Assembly: GCF_019890935.1 (NCBI RefSeq)
Contig: NZ_CP082333.1
Coordinates: 3,143,501-3,207,500 of the forward strand
From: Exiguobacterium acetylicum
GTDB taxonomy: Bacteria; Bacillota; Bacilli; Exiguobacteriales; Exiguobacteriaceae
Direction: 5' to 3'
DNA: 64,000 nucleotides
In this document: one piece after another, positions 53,817 to 63,861 of the stretch
Layout of the letters: each line of letters opens with the position of its first letter
Position numbering within the stretch: the first letter of the stretch is position 1
Translations under genes and position numbers: made by a program
The notes under the pieces: generated by a model
Told to the model about the DNA's origin: nothing
What the model saw: the letters and a program-made list of their open reading frames with translations, nothing else
Database searches by the model: none

Positions 53817-54335
53817 TTAGAACGGGAGATCGTCGTCTGAAAGGTCGATCGAACTACCGCCGCTGAATGGATCAGCGCCGAAGCCCGAATTCGATGAAGC
53901 GGGTGCTGGCGAGGAAGAGTTGTTCTGCTGTTGCTGTGAACCCCATCCTGCAGCATTCCCGTTTCCACCAGTAGATGAAGCGTAGCCTTCGCTACCATCC
54001 GAAGAACGGCTCGCGTTACGTGACTCAAGGAAGCGGACGCTATCAGCGACGACTTCCGCACGATAACGGCGTTGCCCTTCTTTATCGTCGTAGCTGCTAA
54101 TCTGGAGGCGACCCTCTACACCAGCAAGACTACCTTTCTTCAAATACTGAGCAACGTTCTCTGCTTGCTTGCGCCAAACGACGCAATCGATGAAATCAGC
54201 TTCTCGCTTCCCATCTTGCCCTGTGAAAGGACGGTCACATGCGAGTGTGAATCGCGTTACCGCAATCCCGCTCTGCGTATAACGCATTTCCGGGTCACGA
54301 GTTAACCGACCGACTAAAACGACGCGGTTAATCAT
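53817..54335 (-). CDS. ssb: Single-stranded DNA-binding protein
   Basis: A 172-residue SSB. The OB fold spans about residues 1-105 ([42 protein letters not shown]). A Gly/Ser/Gln-rich linker follows, and the acidic tip SDDDLPF binds partner proteins. I use the ATG at 54335 after GGAGAGTGATTCTG instead of the GTG nine bases earlier, which lies too close to the ribosome site. Confidence 0.98.
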   Translation of the reverse strand: MINRVVLVGRLTRDPEMRYTQSGIAVTRFTLACDRPFTGQDGKREADFIDCVVWRKQAENVAQYLKKGSLAGVEGRLQISSYDDKEGQRRYRAEVVADSVRFLESRNASRSSDGSEGYASSTGGNGNAAGWGSQQQQNNSSSPAPASSNSGFGADPFSGGSSIDLSDDDLPF

Positions 54336-54358
54336 CAGAATCACTCTCCTGTTTCAGC

Positions 54359-54646
54359 TTATTTCTCGTCTTTTGTGATCATTAAGCGAACGATATCGTC
54401 ACTGATCTTCATGAGACGGTCAAGTTCTTTTGTAGCTGCTGGTTCAGCAGTCACGTTAAGAAGAACGTAGAACCCTTCACGCATATCATTGATTTCGTAA
54501 GCGAAACGACGTTTACCCATTTCAGTTGTTTTATCAACTGTACCACCGTTATCAGTGAGGACTTTGTTGAAACGCTCCACTGTTGCTTTGCGTGCTTCCT
54601 CATCAAGTTCCGGACGGATGATGTAAAGTACTTCGTATTTACGCAT
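54359..54646 (-). CDS. rpsF: 30S ribosomal protein S6
   Basis: A 95-residue S6 ([22 protein letters not shown] ... [15 protein letters not shown]). The ATG at 54646 follows AAGAGGAGGTGACAGAT. First gene of the operon; the leader holds a probable S6:S18 control element. Confidence 0.98.
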   Translation of the reverse strand: MRKYEVLYIIRPELDEEARKATVERFNKVLTDNGGTVDKTTEMGKRRFAYEINDMREGFYVLLNVTAEPAATKELDRLMKISDDIVRLMITKDEK

Positions 54647-54655
54647 ATCTGTCAC

Positions 54656-54694
54656 CTCCTCTTGGACTGGCGGCTCGAATGTTCGAGCAAGGAG
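54656..54694 (-). promoter_or_regulatory. Probable S6:S18 autoregulatory leader of rpsF
   Basis: On the minus strand CTCCTTG pairs with CAAGAGGAG, which includes part of the rpsF ribosome site. Within it, GCTCGAA-CA-TTCGAGC forms an inner hairpin followed by the unpaired CCGCC. A CCG next to such a hairpin is the hallmark of S6:S18 binding leaders. Binding of excess S6:S18 would stabilise the stem and hide the ribosome site. Confidence 0.6.
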
Positions 54695-54720
54695 CAATAA
54701 TTCATTACTCACATTCGTTA

Positions 54721-54749
54721 ATACTACCAAAGTATTTTGCTTTATGCAA
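54721..54749 (-). promoter_or_regulatory. Promoter of the rpsF operon
   Basis: TTGCAT (54749-54744), 17-bp spacer, TAGTAT (54726-54721) on the minus strand, 75 bp upstream of the rpsF start. Confidence 0.7.
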
Positions 54750-54766
54750 TAACGATTCGTTTTCGA

Positions 54767-55867
54767 TTAGACGTTGAAGCGGAATGTGACGACATCGCCG
54801 TCTTGGAAGACATATTCCTTACCTTCTGAACGGTAACGTCCTTGTTCCTTGACTGTCGCCATGTTGCCTGCAGCTGCTAAATCTTCGTACGAAACGACTT
54901 CTGCGCGGATGAATCCACGTTCGAAGTCCGAGTGGATGACACCCGCACATTGTGGAGCTTTCATCCCTTTTTTGAACGTCCAAGCGCGTACTTCTTTTTC
55001 ACCTGCTGTGAAGTATGTCGCAAGACCAAGCGTGCTGTATGCTGCATGAATCAATTGATCAAGGCCTGATTCTTCGATTCCGAGATCGACGAGGAACTCT
55101 TGGCGTTCTTCTGGCTCAAGCTCCGCAATCTCTTCTTCGATCCGAGCACAGATGACGATGACTTCAGAACCTTCTTTTTCAGCGAATTCGCGTACGAGAC
55201 GGACATTTTCGTTATTGTCCGCGTCTGCGACTTCATCTTCGCCGACGTTTGCGACGTAAAGCATCGGTTTCATCGTCAACAATTGGAAATGTTTGACGAG
55301 AGCTGCTTGATCTTCGTTCAATTCAGCGAGACGTGCTGGTTTCTCGTCTTCGAGTAATGCTTGCACGATTTCAAGTGCTTCGAGTTCAGCCGCTGCGTTT
55401 TTATCGCGTGACTTGACTTGTTTTTGGACACGCTGAATCCGTTTTTCGACTTGCTCGAGGTCTGCGAGGATCAATTCGAGGTTGATCGTCTCGATGTCAT
55501 CGATCGGTGAGACTTTTCCGGCCACGTGTGTGATGTTTTCATCGACGAAACAACGCACGACCTGACAGATCGCATCTACCTCACGAATGTTTGCGAGGAA
55601 TTTATTTCCAAGACCTTCCCCTTTAGACGCGCCTTTTACGATACCTGCGATATCCGTGAATTCGAAGGCTGTCGGGATCGTCTTTTTCGGGTTGACGAGT
55701 TCCGTCAATTTCCGAAGACGTGCATCTGGTACTTCAACGACACCGACGTTCGGGTCGATCGTTGCGAACGGGTAGTTCGCTGCCTCTACACCTGCTTGTG
55801 TGATGGCGTTAAAAAGTGTTGATTTTCCTACGTTTGGTAAGCCAACGATTCCTGCTGTTAATCCCAC
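54767..55867 (-). CDS. ychF: Redox-regulated ATPase YchF
   Basis: A 366-residue Obg-family P-loop protein that hydrolyses ATP rather than GTP. G1 is [15 protein letters not shown] (residues 9-23), G3 is [20 protein letters not shown] and the altered specificity motif is NVGEDE-like. A coiled-coil region (about 130-200) and a C-terminal TGS domain ([31 protein letters not shown]) follow. It associates with ribosomes. The start is a GTG after AAAAGGAGGAATTCCAA. Strong promoter at 55960-55988. Confidence 0.97.
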   Translation of the reverse strand: MGLTAGIVGLPNVGKSTLFNAITQAGVEAANYPFATIDPNVGVVEVPDARLRKLTELVNPKKTIPTAFEFTDIAGIVKGASKGEGLGNKFLANIREVDAICQVVRCFVDENITHVAGKVSPIDDIETINLELILADLEQVEKRIQRVQKQVKSRDKNAAAELEALEIVQALLEDEKPARLAELNEDQAALVKHFQLLTMKPMLYVANVGEDEVADADNNENVRLVREFAEKEGSEVIVICARIEEEIAELEPEERQEFLVDLGIEESGLDQLIHAAYSTLGLATYFTAGEKEVRAWTFKKGMKAPQCAGVIHSDFERGFIRAEVVSYEDLAAAGNMATVKEQGRYRSEGKEYVFQDGDVVTFRFNV

Positions 55868-55904
55868 TTGGAATTCCTCCTTTTCGGTATTTCCTAGGAA
55901 ATCC

Positions 55905-55949
55905 GTGCTAGCGGCCGCAGTGGGTAGAATGATTACACCACGTCAGCAC
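55905..55949 (-). repeat. Inverted repeat at the start of the ychF transcript
   Basis: GTGCT and AGCAC enclose 35 bases with a further possible GTGG/CCAC pairing. The 5' arm begins just downstream of the expected transcription start. Confidence 0.35.
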
Positions 55950-55959
55950 ATCTTTCACA

Positions 55960-55988
55960 ATTATAGATAGTTCAATTTTTTTAAGCAA
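55960..55988 (-). promoter_or_regulatory. Promoter of ychF
   Basis: TTGCTT (55988-55983), a 17-bp spacer and a perfect TATAAT (55965-55960) on the minus strand. Confidence 0.75.
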
Positions 55989-56052
55989 GGAGCTCGACCG
56001 TCTTTTTTACTCACGTCCTAATCGAACGCAACCGCTCCACTTAAGCAAGACA

Positions 56053-56094
56053 ACAAAAAAGCGAATCTAATCACGAGGATCAGATCCGCTTTTC
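56053..56094 (-). terminator. Intrinsic terminator after the DUF951 gene
   Basis: AAAGCG-ATC and its partner pair around a loop of about 14 bases, followed by six T on the minus strand. Confidence 0.8.
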
Positions 56095-56095
56095 A

Positions 56096-56284
56096 TTACT
56101 CTGGTAAGACTTTTTTCAATCGTTTATCAAAATCACGACGTGGCATCAAAATGCTTGCCCCGCACCCTTGACATTTGATTCGGATATCCATGCCGACCCG
56201 AATGATTTGCCATCGGTTCGTACCACATGGATGCTGCTTCTTCATCTCAACATAATCATGGAGTTGATACGTTTTTGGAATCAT
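56096..56284 (-). CDS. DUF951 family protein (YyzM-like)
   Basis: A 62-residue protein (67 if the ATG at 56299 is used) with YQLHDYVEMKKQHPCGTNRWQIIRVGMDIRIKCQGCGASILMPRRDF. The cysteines (CG ... CQGC) suggest a zinc ribbon. The same short family sits at this place in B. subtilis. I prefer the ATG at 56284, preceded by GGTGG, over 56299, which has no ribosome site. It overlaps the end of the mscS-like gene. Confidence 0.9.
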   Translation of the reverse strand: MIPKTYQLHDYVEMKKQHPCGTNRWQIIRVGMDIRIKCQGCGASILMPRRDFDKRLKKVLPE

Positions 56285-57185
56285 CCGTTTGTCCACCATT
56301 CTTTTGTTCTGGATTCATCATGACCATCCGTGGATACGGGATCTTGATGTTTTCTTCTTCGAGTCCTTGCTTCAATTCTTTCCGGATCAGACGACCAGCT
56401 TGGAAATGTTGCATCGGTGGTACTTCTGCCATCAAACGATAGACGACTTCAGAAGGACCAAGTGTCTGAACGCCAAGCATCTGGATTGGTTCGACGAACA
56501 TATCGACATACTTCTTCGTCGTCCGGTCAGCAATCTCATGCAAGACTTGTTCGACCCGCTCGAGATCTTCGTCATAGGAGACTTGGACGTCGACGAGTGC
56601 AAAACTGTTGTCGACCGAATAGTTCGTGACTTGTAAAATCTGACCGTTCGGGATGATGTGAATCTCCCCGTTGAGTCCTTTGAGTTTCGTCGTCCGAATC
56701 CCAAGTTCCGTGACGACCCCTTCAATCACACCGACGCGTACATAATCTCCGACTTTGAACTGGCGTTCGAAGATGATGAACGCTCCGGTAATGATATCTT
56801 GCACCAAGTTTTTCGCACCGAACGAAATCGCAAGACCGGCGATTCCGGCACTGGCGACGAGACCGGTGATGTTGATTCCGAACTGACTGAGTACCGTCAA
56901 CAACATGACGATTCCGAGCACGTAACGGATTGCATTTTGGAGCAACTTCAGTAATGTCTCGTTCTGTCGTTGTGCCAAGTAGTCCTGTTCATTGATTTTC
57001 CTGATCGTAAAGAGACGTGAGACTGCCCCAGTCAAAACGCGCGTTAAGATATAGAACGCCGCGATGATGATGAGCGCAATCAGTAGTTTCATCCCAAAAC
57101 GAATCCACATATCCGCATCCATTACTTGATTGATTAGTTTATCGACTTGGGCGACGGATTCTTGTACATCTTGATTGGTAGCCAT
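56256..57185 (-). CDS. Small-conductance mechanosensitive channel (MscS family)
   Basis: A 309-residue channel with three membrane helices (about 28-50, 82-100, 105-130). The pore helix GLVASAGIAGLAISFGAKNLVQDIITGAFIIFERQFKVGDYVRV is the family signature, followed by the beta domain (GVVTELGIRTTKLKGLNGEIHIIPNG). It releases solutes on hypo-osmotic shock. It resembles YkuT/YggB. The ATG follows AAAGGATGAGA. Confidence 0.95.
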   Translation of the reverse strand: MATNQDVQESVAQVDKLINQVMDADMWIRFGMKLLIALIIIAAFYILTRVLTGAVSRLFTIRKINEQDYLAQRQNETLLKLLQNAIRYVLGIVMLLTVLSQFGINITGLVASAGIAGLAISFGAKNLVQDIITGAFIIFERQFKVGDYVRVGVIEGVVTELGIRTTKLKGLNGEIHIIPNGQILQVTNYSVDNSFALVDVQVSYDEDLERVEQVLHEIADRTTKKYVDMFVEPIQMLGVQTLGPSEVVYRLMAEVPPMQHFQAGRLIRKELKQGLEEENIKIPYPRMVMMNPEQKNGGQTDDSKNVSTP

Positions 57186-57367
57186 TCTCTCATCCTTTCT
57201 TGTTCTCTCTATTACGACAGTATACGTGATTTTAATTGAGTTTCAACCAAAGAGCCGATTTTGACGTTAGATTTTCGGAAAAACCGGGAAAGGAAAATCA
57301 TCTAAGAACCCTTCACTCTTGCCAATCCACCACGACACCGACACCAAGAGAAGAAAGGATGATTTCG

Positions 57368-57985
57368 ATGAATTTCCGCTTTCATTCGCACGAGCCCAAG
57401 CCCTATTCTTTCTTTTTAGAATATACGGAACCGTTCGCGAAAGAACGCTTAGCTGAACAACTATTCGAACAAATCTCCGCGGTCCAAGAAAAACGACCAA
57501 TCGTACTCGTCTGCATTGGTTCTGATCGTTCGACGGGCGACTCACTCGGTCCACTTGTCGGAACATTCCTTGAAAAACAAGCACCTGCTCATCTCCACGT
57601 TTACGGTACACTCGCTAAACCCGTCCATGCACTGAATCTCGCTGAAACGATTCACTCAATCCAAACGACTCATTATCGTCCACTTGTCATCGCAATTGAT
57701 GCATGTCTTGGTCGACTTTCAAGCGTTGGGCACGTCTTCTTCTCGGAAGGTCCACTCGCACCCGGTGCTGGCGTCCAAAAAGAATTGCCTGCGGTCGGTG
57801 ACTTCAACATTAAGGCTGTCGTTAACGTCAGTGGCTTTATGGAGATGATGATTCTCCAAAACACACGTTTACACCTCGTTTATGAATTAGCAGAACTCGT
57901 CGCGAACAGTTTCCACATGCTCGATGCGAAACTATCCGCTGAGTCGACACGGACGACAATTTCCTTTACGCCACGCTCGATGTAA
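57368..57985 (+). CDS. yyaC: YyaC family protein (DUF1256)
   Basis: A 205-residue protein related to the spore germination protease fold. The core is PIVLVCIGSDRSTGDSLGPLVGTFL, then LHVYGTLAKPVHALNLAETI and AIDACLGRLSSVGHVFFSEGPLAPGAGVQKELPAVGDFNI. In B. subtilis YyaC is made in sporulation. I start it at the ATG at 57368 (MNFRFHS) after AAAGGATGATTTCG. It faces away from the surrounding minus-strand genes but sits where yyaC is found in Bacillus. If the host is the non-sporulating genus Exiguobacterium, its role must be different. Confidence 0.9.
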   Translation: MNFRFHSHEPKPYSFFLEYTEPFAKERLAEQLFEQISAVQEKRPIVLVCIGSDRSTGDSLGPLVGTFLEKQAPAHLHVYGTLAKPVHALNLAETIHSIQTTHYRPLVIAIDACLGRLSSVGHVFFSEGPLAPGAGVQKELPAVGDFNIKAVVNVSGFMEMMILQNTRLHLVYELAELVANSFHMLDAKLSAESTRTTISFTPRSM

Positions 57986-58027
57986 TGAAAAAGAAGCGAA
58001 CCGTTACCGGAACGCTTCTTTTTCATT
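57984..58027. terminator. Bidirectional terminator between yyaC and parB
   Basis: AATGAAAAAGAAGCG / CGCTTCTTTTTCATT, with T runs on both strands, overlaps the parB stop codon. Confidence 0.9.
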
Positions 58028-58787
58028 GATCCGATTCAGGTAATAACAAATCGAGCAACCGATTGAGGTCGTCTTCATCTGCAAAATCAATCTCGAGTTT
58101 CCCTGCTTGTTTCCCTTGTTTGATCCGAACCGTTGCCCCGTATTTTTCGCGAAGCGACTCTTCGACGAATTGGACAGCGGTCGCTTGTTGCGGACGCGTG
58201 GATTCTTTCCGTTCCCGAAGCGCCTGCTCTAATCGACGGACGTTCCAGTTTTCCGCCATGACGCGTTCTGCCATCTGCTCGATCTTCTTTGGATGCTTCA
58301 GCGACAATAGGGCACGGGCATGTCCCATCGATAGCCGCTCATCCATGACCGCTTGTTGAACGAGTAACGGCAATTGTAGTAACCGAAGACTGTTCGTGAT
58401 GTGCGAACGACTTTTGCCGACACGCTGCGCAAGCTCTGCTTGCGTGATACCGAATTCCTCGATCATCTCCGCATACGCCATCGCCTCTTCAATCGCGGAT
58501 AAATCCGCCCGTTGGATGTTTTCGATCAAAGCGAGCTCCATCACGCGTGTCTCGTCTGCTTCGATCACGAGGACCGGTACACGTTCGAATCCTGCGCGAC
58601 TCGCTGCTTGATACCGTCGTTCGCCGGCGATGATTTCATAATAGCCATCACGTGGTCGGACGACGATCGGTTGGATCATCCCGTGCCGAACGAGTGATTG
58701 GGCGAGTTCTTCTAATGCTTTTTCATTGAATCGTTTCCGGGGTTGAGTCGGATTCGGGCGAATCGCCCGAACAGGTAATTCGTTCAC
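58023..58787 (-). CDS. parB: Chromosome-partitioning protein ParB (Spo0J), N-terminally short
   Basis: A 254-residue ParB. The CTP-binding/clamp domain has QPIVVRPRDGYYEIIAGERRYQAASRAG (GERR at 55-58) and ENIQRADLSAIEEAMAYAEM. The HTH is ITQAELAQRVGKSRSHITNSLRLL. The C-terminal dimerisation helix is EIDFADEDDLNRLLDLLL. It binds parS and loads SMC. It starts at a GTG at 58787 with AGGAGAGAAGGCAA upstream, and an in-frame TAG lies 15 bp before the start. The roughly 25-residue N-terminal ParA-contacting tail (GLGKGI-type) of Bacillus Spo0J is therefore absent. No parA lies next to it. Confidence 0.96.
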   Translation of the reverse strand: MNELPVRAIRPNPTQPRKRFNEKALEELAQSLVRHGMIQPIVVRPRDGYYEIIAGERRYQAASRAGFERVPVLVIEADETRVMELALIENIQRADLSAIEEAMAYAEMIEEFGITQAELAQRVGKSRSHITNSLRLLQLPLLVQQAVMDERLSMGHARALLSLKHPKKIEQMAERVMAENWNVRRLEQALRERKESTRPQQATAVQFVEESLREKYGATVRIKQGKQAGKLEIDFADEDDLNRLLDLLLPESDQ

Positions 58788-58825
58788 TTGCCTTCTCTCC
58801 TAAACGTAGCGGAAGGCACGACCGC

Positions 58826-59668
58826 TTATTCCGGACGTGCCTTCACGATGCGAATCCGCACCTCTACATATTCTTCACAATCGACTTCTTCTTTTTCAAT
58901 CGTCAATCCGGTTTGCTCGATCATATCGACGGAATCGCGAAGGGTATTTAACGCAATCCGTGTATCGCGAGCAAAGCTCTTATGACGTTTTTTCTTCGGT
59001 GGCTGTGGTGTCATCAATCGTTCCACCCGGCGCTCCGTCTCCTTGACGTTCCATTCCCGTTCCAGAATTTCAGCGAGTACCGTTACTTGTAGCGCTTCAT
59101 CCTTGAGCGGCAATAACGCACGGGCATGACGCTCCGTGATCGTCCGTTGCTTCAACGCTTCCCGGACATCCGTTGGCAATCGAAGCAAACGCAATTTGTT
59201 GGCGATCGTCGATTGACTACGTCCGAGCTTACGAGCCAACACTTCTTGCGTGATGTCTTGTAACGCAAGCAAGCGCTCATAGGCTTCTGCTTCTTCGATT
59301 GGTGTCAAATCTTCGCGTTGCAGATTTTCAATCAATGCCAGTGAAGCAGTCGTCTCGTCCGTCATCTCTTTGACGATGGCAGGAATCGTTTCCCAGCCAA
59401 GCGAGCGCACTGCCCGGTATCGTCGTTCTCCCGCAATGATTTCGTATCCTGTTCCTTGTTTTCGAACGACGATCGGCTGGAGTAATCCATGCTCTTCGAT
59501 CGTAACGGCTAGCTCTTCAATTCGGTCCCCATCAAACACTGTCCGTGGTTGGAACTGGTTTGCGACAAGTTCTGTCAATGGTAATTCCTGAACCGTCTCT
59601 TGTGGGTCAAGCTCGATCGTAGCAGGTTGCCCTCCCTTACCGAGCAGCTTGGCAATTGCATTTCTCAC
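58826..59668 (-). CDS. noc: Nucleoid occlusion protein Noc
   Basis: A 280-residue ParB-like protein. It has an amphipathic N-terminus (MRNAIAKLLGKGG), as in Noc, then ELVANQFQPRTVFDGDRIEELAVTIEEHGLLQPIVVR, GERRYRAVRSLGWETIPAIVK, and SQSTIANKLRLLRLP. The C-terminal FARDTRIALNTLRDSVDMIEQTGLTI resembles B. subtilis Noc closely and differs from ParB. Noc binds its own sites, contacts the membrane through the N-terminus and blocks division over the nucleoid. I use the GTG at 59668 after GAGGTGCGCCAAC. It sits 38 bp before parB. Confidence 0.95.
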   Translation of the reverse strand: MRNAIAKLLGKGGQPATIELDPQETVQELPLTELVANQFQPRTVFDGDRIEELAVTIEEHGLLQPIVVRKQGTGYEIIAGERRYRAVRSLGWETIPAIVKEMTDETTASLALIENLQREDLTPIEEAEAYERLLALQDITQEVLARKLGRSQSTIANKLRLLRLPTDVREALKQRTITERHARALLPLKDEALQVTVLAEILEREWNVKETERRVERLMTPQPPKKKRHKSFARDTRIALNTLRDSVDMIEQTGLTIEKEEVDCEEYVEVRIRIVKARPE

Positions 59669-59696
59669 GTTGGCGCACCTCACCTTTATCAGTCAT

Positions 59697-59712
59697 CGTT
59701 TCACGTGAAACG
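59697..59712. other. parS centromere-like site
   Basis: CGTTTCACGTGAAACG contains the 14-bp core GTTTCACGTGAAAC of parS without mismatch and differs only at the two outermost bases. It lies between rsmG and noc. Confidence 0.9.
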
Positions 59713-59716
59713 GTGT

Positions 59717-60433
59717 TTAGCTTAATGGATCTTTCGCAGGCGTACCCGCTTTACGCGGATATTTCCCGGGTGTTGTTCGTTTTTTATCTACAATAACGAT
59801 ATTACGCTCACTTTCCTCGCCTGGCAATTGGAACTGGAAACTTTCCCGTAAATTCCCACCGAGTACTTTTAAGGCAATCGCACCATCCTCGAGCTCTTCA
59901 CTGACTTTCGCTGCCTTCAAGGCAACGAATTGTCCACCGACTTTTGCAAGCGGTAAGCAATATTCCGCGAGAACGGACATCCGGGCGACCGCACGAGCTG
60001 TCACGACGTCGAACCGTTCGCGGAATTGTTTATTTTTACCGAACTCTTCGGCGCGTCCATGATGGAACGCGACACCTTCGAGTCCGAGTTCCGTCGCCAA
60101 ATGATTGAGGAAGCCGATTCGTTTGTTCAGTGAATCGACAATCGTCACTTGGAGATGTGGGAACATGATCTTGATCGGCAGACTTGGGAAACCAGCGCCC
60201 GCTCCGACATCACAAACCGTCGTGACCGTCGTGAAATCGAAATAGAACGCTGCTGTGATCGAATCGTAGAAGTGCTTGAGATAAACATCTTCTTCATCCG
60301 TGATCGCTGTCAGGTTCATCTTTTCATTCCACTCGACGAGCAGTTCATAATACCGTTTGAATTGATGCAACTGATGTTCTGAGACTTCAAGTCCCTGTGC
60401 TGCCAATGCTGTTACGAATTGCTGTTGGTTCAT
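59717..60433 (-). CDS. rsmG: 16S rRNA (guanine-527-N7)-methyltransferase
   Basis: A 238-residue GidB/RsmG enzyme. The SAM site is [28 protein letters not shown], preceded by [37 protein letters not shown] follows. The ATG at 60433 follows GCGGAGTGAACGAG. An earlier GTG overlaps the mnmG stop but does not fit the family start. It is coupled to mnmG. Confidence 0.98.
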   Translation of the reverse strand: MNQQQFVTALAAQGLEVSEHQLHQFKRYYELLVEWNEKMNLTAITDEEDVYLKHFYDSITAAFYFDFTTVTTVCDVGAGAGFPSLPIKIMFPHLQVTIVDSLNKRIGFLNHLATELGLEGVAFHHGRAEEFGKNKQFRERFDVVTARAVARMSVLAEYCLPLAKVGGQFVALKAAKVSEELEDGAIALKVLGGNLRESFQFQLPGEESERNIVIVDKKRTTPGKYPRKAGTPAKDPLS

Positions 60434-60438
60434 CTCGT

Positions 60439-62328
60439 TCACTCCGCAGTCAATGCGTATTGGCCTTGTTCGATATAGACAAGCAAAATCGAGATATCAG
60501 ACGGGTTTACCCCTGAGATCCGGGATGCTTGTCCGATCGAGAGCGGACGCACTTGGTTTAGTTTTTGTTTCGCTTCAATCGCTAATCCACTGATCGCATC
60601 GTAATCGAGACGATCCGGAATCCGTTTTTGCTCCATCCGCATCATTTTTTCGACTTGATCGAGTTGTTTATCAATGTAGCCGGCGTATTTGACTTGGATT
60701 TCGACTTGTTCTGCTGCTTCTGCAGACAGTGGTGTTTCCGGTGGTGTCATCTGCGCGATCATCGCATACGTGATTTCCGGGCGTTTCAGCAACGTGATCG
60801 CATGCAGCGCTTCCTTGAGTGGTGATGCACCAATTGCTTCTAGCTGTGCATTCACGTCCGCTGTCGCTTTGATGACGACCTTCTCAAGACGTTTCATCTC
60901 AAGACGGATTTGTTCTTGTTTATCGAGCAACTTCGCTTGGCGCTCTTCCGAGATCAATCCGAGTTCATGTCCGATTTCCGATAGGCGAAGGTCCGCATTA
61001 TCATGACGGAGCAACAACCGGTACTCGGCGCGTGACGTCAAGAGACGGTATGGTTCGTTCGTACCTTTCGTGACGAGATCATCGATCATGACACCGATAT
61101 AGCCTTGTGAACGTGACAAGATAAGTGGTTCTTTGCCTTGGACTTGTAGTCCGGCATTGATCCCTGCCATGATTCCTTGTCCCGCTGCTTCCTCATACCC
61201 ACTTGTTCCGTTGATTTGACCCGCTGTGAATAAACCAGGAACACGTTTTGTCTCGAGCGTTGGCCAAAGTTGTGTCGGAACAACGGCATCGTACTCAATC
61301 GCATAACCAGGACGCATCATTTCTGAATTCTCAAGCCCAGGAATCGAGCGGAGAATATCGTGTTGGACGTCTTCCGGCAAGCTTGTTGATAACCCTTGCA
61401 CGTAGACTTCTTCCGTATCGCGACCTTCTGGCTCAAGGAAGATTTGGTGACGCGGTTTATCGTTGAACCGGACGACCTTATCTTCGATCGATGGGCAATA
61501 ACGTGGACCTGTTCCTTTGATCATTCCAGAGAACATCGGGGAGCGGTGCAGGTTCGCATCGATCAACTGATGCGTATACTCCGTCGTATACGTCAACCAG
61601 CATGGGATCTGTTCCGTGATCATTTGAGTCGTTTCATGACTAAATGGAAGTGCTACTTCGTCACCTGGTTGGATCTCCGTCTTCGAGTAGTCAATCGTTT
61701 TCCCGTCGATTCGCGGTGGTGTACCTGTTTTGAAACGTGCGAGCTCAAATCCGAGTTCTTCAAGATGTTTCGATAGATTGATCGATGGCATCTGATTGTT
61801 CGGACCACTCTCGTACGACAATTCACCGATGATGATTTTTCCGCGCATGAACGTTCCGGTCGTGATGACGACCGCTTTTGCTCGGTATTCCGCCCCTGTA
61901 TTCGTGACGACACCAACGCAGCGTCCTTCGTCGTCAATCAATAACCGTTCGACGAGCGCTTGACGTAAGAGCAAATTCGGCTCATCCTCGAGCGCTTTTT
62001 TCATCCGGTTTTGGTATTCGAATTTATCTGCCTGTGCCCGTAATGCTCGCACGGCAGGACCTTTTGACGTGTTTAACATTTTCATTTGAATATACGTTGC
62101 ATCGATCGCGCGTGCCATCTCACCACCGAGCGCATCGATTTCCCGGACGACGATCCCTTTTGCAGGACCACCGATCGACGGGTTGCAATACATGAATCCA
62201 ACCATATCGGGATTCATTGTCAACATAACCGTTTTTGAGCCCATTCGTGCCGCAGCAAGAGAGGCTTCGATGCCGGCATGTCCGGCTCCGACGACGATAA
62301 CGTCGAATTCACCTGCTTGATAAGCCAT
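60439..62328 (-). CDS. mnmG: tRNA uridine-5-carboxymethylaminomethyl modification enzyme MnmG
   Basis: A 629-residue FAD protein (GidA). The FAD motif is [22 protein letters not shown] (residues 9-30). [24 protein letters not shown] and [23 protein letters not shown] carry the family's active-site segments. It acts with MnmE to modify the wobble uridine of several tRNAs. The full family length is present. The ATG follows GAAGGAGGAACCAGTACT. Confidence 0.98.
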   Translation of the reverse strand: MAYQAGEFDVIVVGAGHAGIEASLAAARMGSKTVMLTMNPDMVGFMYCNPSIGGPAKGIVVREIDALGGEMARAIDATYIQMKMLNTSKGPAVRALRAQADKFEYQNRMKKALEDEPNLLLRQALVERLLIDDEGRCVGVVTNTGAEYRAKAVVITTGTFMRGKIIIGELSYESGPNNQMPSINLSKHLEELGFELARFKTGTPPRIDGKTIDYSKTEIQPGDEVALPFSHETTQMITEQIPCWLTYTTEYTHQLIDANLHRSPMFSGMIKGTGPRYCPSIEDKVVRFNDKPRHQIFLEPEGRDTEEVYVQGLSTSLPEDVQHDILRSIPGLENSEMMRPGYAIEYDAVVPTQLWPTLETKRVPGLFTAGQINGTSGYEEAAGQGIMAGINAGLQVQGKEPLILSRSQGYIGVMIDDLVTKGTNEPYRLLTSRAEYRLLLRHDNADLRLSEIGHELGLISEERQAKLLDKQEQIRLEMKRLEKVVIKATADVNAQLEAIGASPLKEALHAITLLKRPEITYAMIAQMTPPETPLSAEAAEQVEIQVKYAGYIDKQLDQVEKMMRMEQKRIPDRLDYDAISGLAIEAKQKLNQVRPLSIGQASRISGVNPSDISILLVYIEQGQYALTAE

Positions 62329-62371
62329 AGTACTGGTTCCTCCTTCTTATTCCACACGCAGTCGTCTCGAA

Positions 62372-63754
62372 TTATTTCCCGAGACAGAACTGCGAAAACA
62401 ACTGATCCAATAAACTATCCTGTGCTGTATCACCATTGATTTCGCCAAGCGTATCCCACGCTCGTCGTAAATCGATCTGTACCATGTCAATCGGCATCGC
62501 TGCTTCTGCTGCACCGAGTGCATCTTCAATCATTTGACTCGCTCGTTTGATGAGCTGGATGTGACGTGCATTTGAGACGTACGTCATATCTTGACTCTCG
62601 ACACCCTGTTCAAAGAACAGACTCGCAATCGCTGCTTCAAGATCGTTGACGCCTGCTTCTTCGAGCAAGGATGTCGTGACGATTGGTCGACCATCAGCAA
62701 GTTCCGTGACACGCGCTAAATCAATCTGTTGCGTCAAGTCACTCTTGTTGACGATGATGATCGCGTTCATTCCTTTGATCGCTTCAAACAACAAGACATC
62801 TTCATCCGTCAAAACATCGTTTCCGTTGAGGACGAGTAAGATCAAATCGGCCGTCTTTAAAGCCTGACGTGACTTTTCGACACCCATCCGTTCGACGATA
62901 TCTTCCGTCTCGCGAATCCCTGCCGTATCAATCAACTTCAACGGTACACCGCGAACGTTGACGTATTCTTCGATCGTATCGCGCGTCGTTCCCGCGATAT
63001 CCGTGACGATAGCCTTTGCTTCTTGCACCAATGTGTTGAGCAAAGACGACTTTCCGACGTTTGGTCGACCGATGATCGCTGTGGATAACCCTTCACGAAG
63101 GATTTTCCCTTGGCGTGCCGTTGTTAGTAACTCTGCCAAAATCGCGCGGACAGCACCCGCATCACGTTCGACGATCTGTTGCGTCATCTCTTCTGCATCG
63201 TATTCCGGATAATCGATGTTGACTTCAATCGCAGCAATCGTCTGTAACAATTGTTGACGTAAGTCTTGGACGAGTTTTGAAAGACGTCCTTCAATCTGAC
63301 TGACCGCGACATGCATCGCCCGGTCCGTCTTCGCCCGGATCAGATCCATGACAGCTTCCGCTTGTGACAAATCGATACGTCCGTTCAAGAACGCACGTTT
63401 CGTAAATTCACCAGGTTCCGCCAACCGGACTTCCGGTTGGGCGAGGATGAGTTCGAGGACACGATTGACCGCGACGACTCCTCCATGACAATTCAATTCG
63501 ATGACATCTTCACGTGTAAACGTCTTTGGTGCGCGCATGACACTCACCATTACTTCATCGACGACACGGTCCGCCTCATGGTCGACCAATTTCCCGTAAT
63601 GAATCGTATGGGTTGGTACTTCCGTCAAGCGGTTGCTCCCTTTATAAACACGGTCGGCTACAGCGACTGCATCAGGACCTGATAAGCGCACGATCGCAAT
63701 CGCCCCTTCTCCCATCGGCGTCGAAATCGCGGCAATCGTATCAAATTCCATCAT
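62372..63754 (-). CDS. mnmE: tRNA modification GTPase MnmE
   Basis: A 460-residue MnmE. The N-terminal folate-binding domain ([22 protein letters not shown]) is followed by a helical domain with an inserted G domain ([25 protein letters not shown]). The C-terminal end has the Cys-x-Gly-Lys motif (FCLGK). It partners MnmG in tRNA wobble modification. I use the ATG at 63754 (MMEFDTI) after GAGGTGGAAGAACGG; the longer GTG start would lie inside that site. Transcribed with mnmG. Confidence 0.98.
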   Translation of the reverse strand: MMEFDTIAAISTPMGEGAIAIVRLSGPDAVAVADRVYKGSNRLTEVPTHTIHYGKLVDHEADRVVDEVMVSVMRAPKTFTREDVIELNCHGGVVAVNRVLELILAQPEVRLAEPGEFTKRAFLNGRIDLSQAEAVMDLIRAKTDRAMHVAVSQIEGRLSKLVQDLRQQLLQTIAAIEVNIDYPEYDAEEMTQQIVERDAGAVRAILAELLTTARQGKILREGLSTAIIGRPNVGKSSLLNTLVQEAKAIVTDIAGTTRDTIEEYVNVRGVPLKLIDTAGIRETEDIVERMGVEKSRQALKTADLILLVLNGNDVLTDEDVLLFEAIKGMNAIIIVNKSDLTQQIDLARVTELADGRPIVTTSLLEEAGVNDLEAAIASLFFEQGVESQDMTYVSNARHIQLIKRASQMIEDALGAAEAAMPIDMVQIDLRRAWDTLGEINGDTAQDSLLDQLFSQFCLGK

Positions 63755-63861
63755 CCGTTCTTCCACCTCGTTTTTCTTCTGTCTTTTTATGAGTATTTAA
63801 TCCTTAATCGTTGCAATGGGTATAACGAAACAACTATACACGAAATGACACAAAAGAAAAA

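Noticed and set aside
59760..59773. ATTTCCCGGGTGTT as a Noc binding site
   Set aside because: Only the left part matches the Noc site ATTTCCCGGGAAAT, and it is within rsmG coding sequence.
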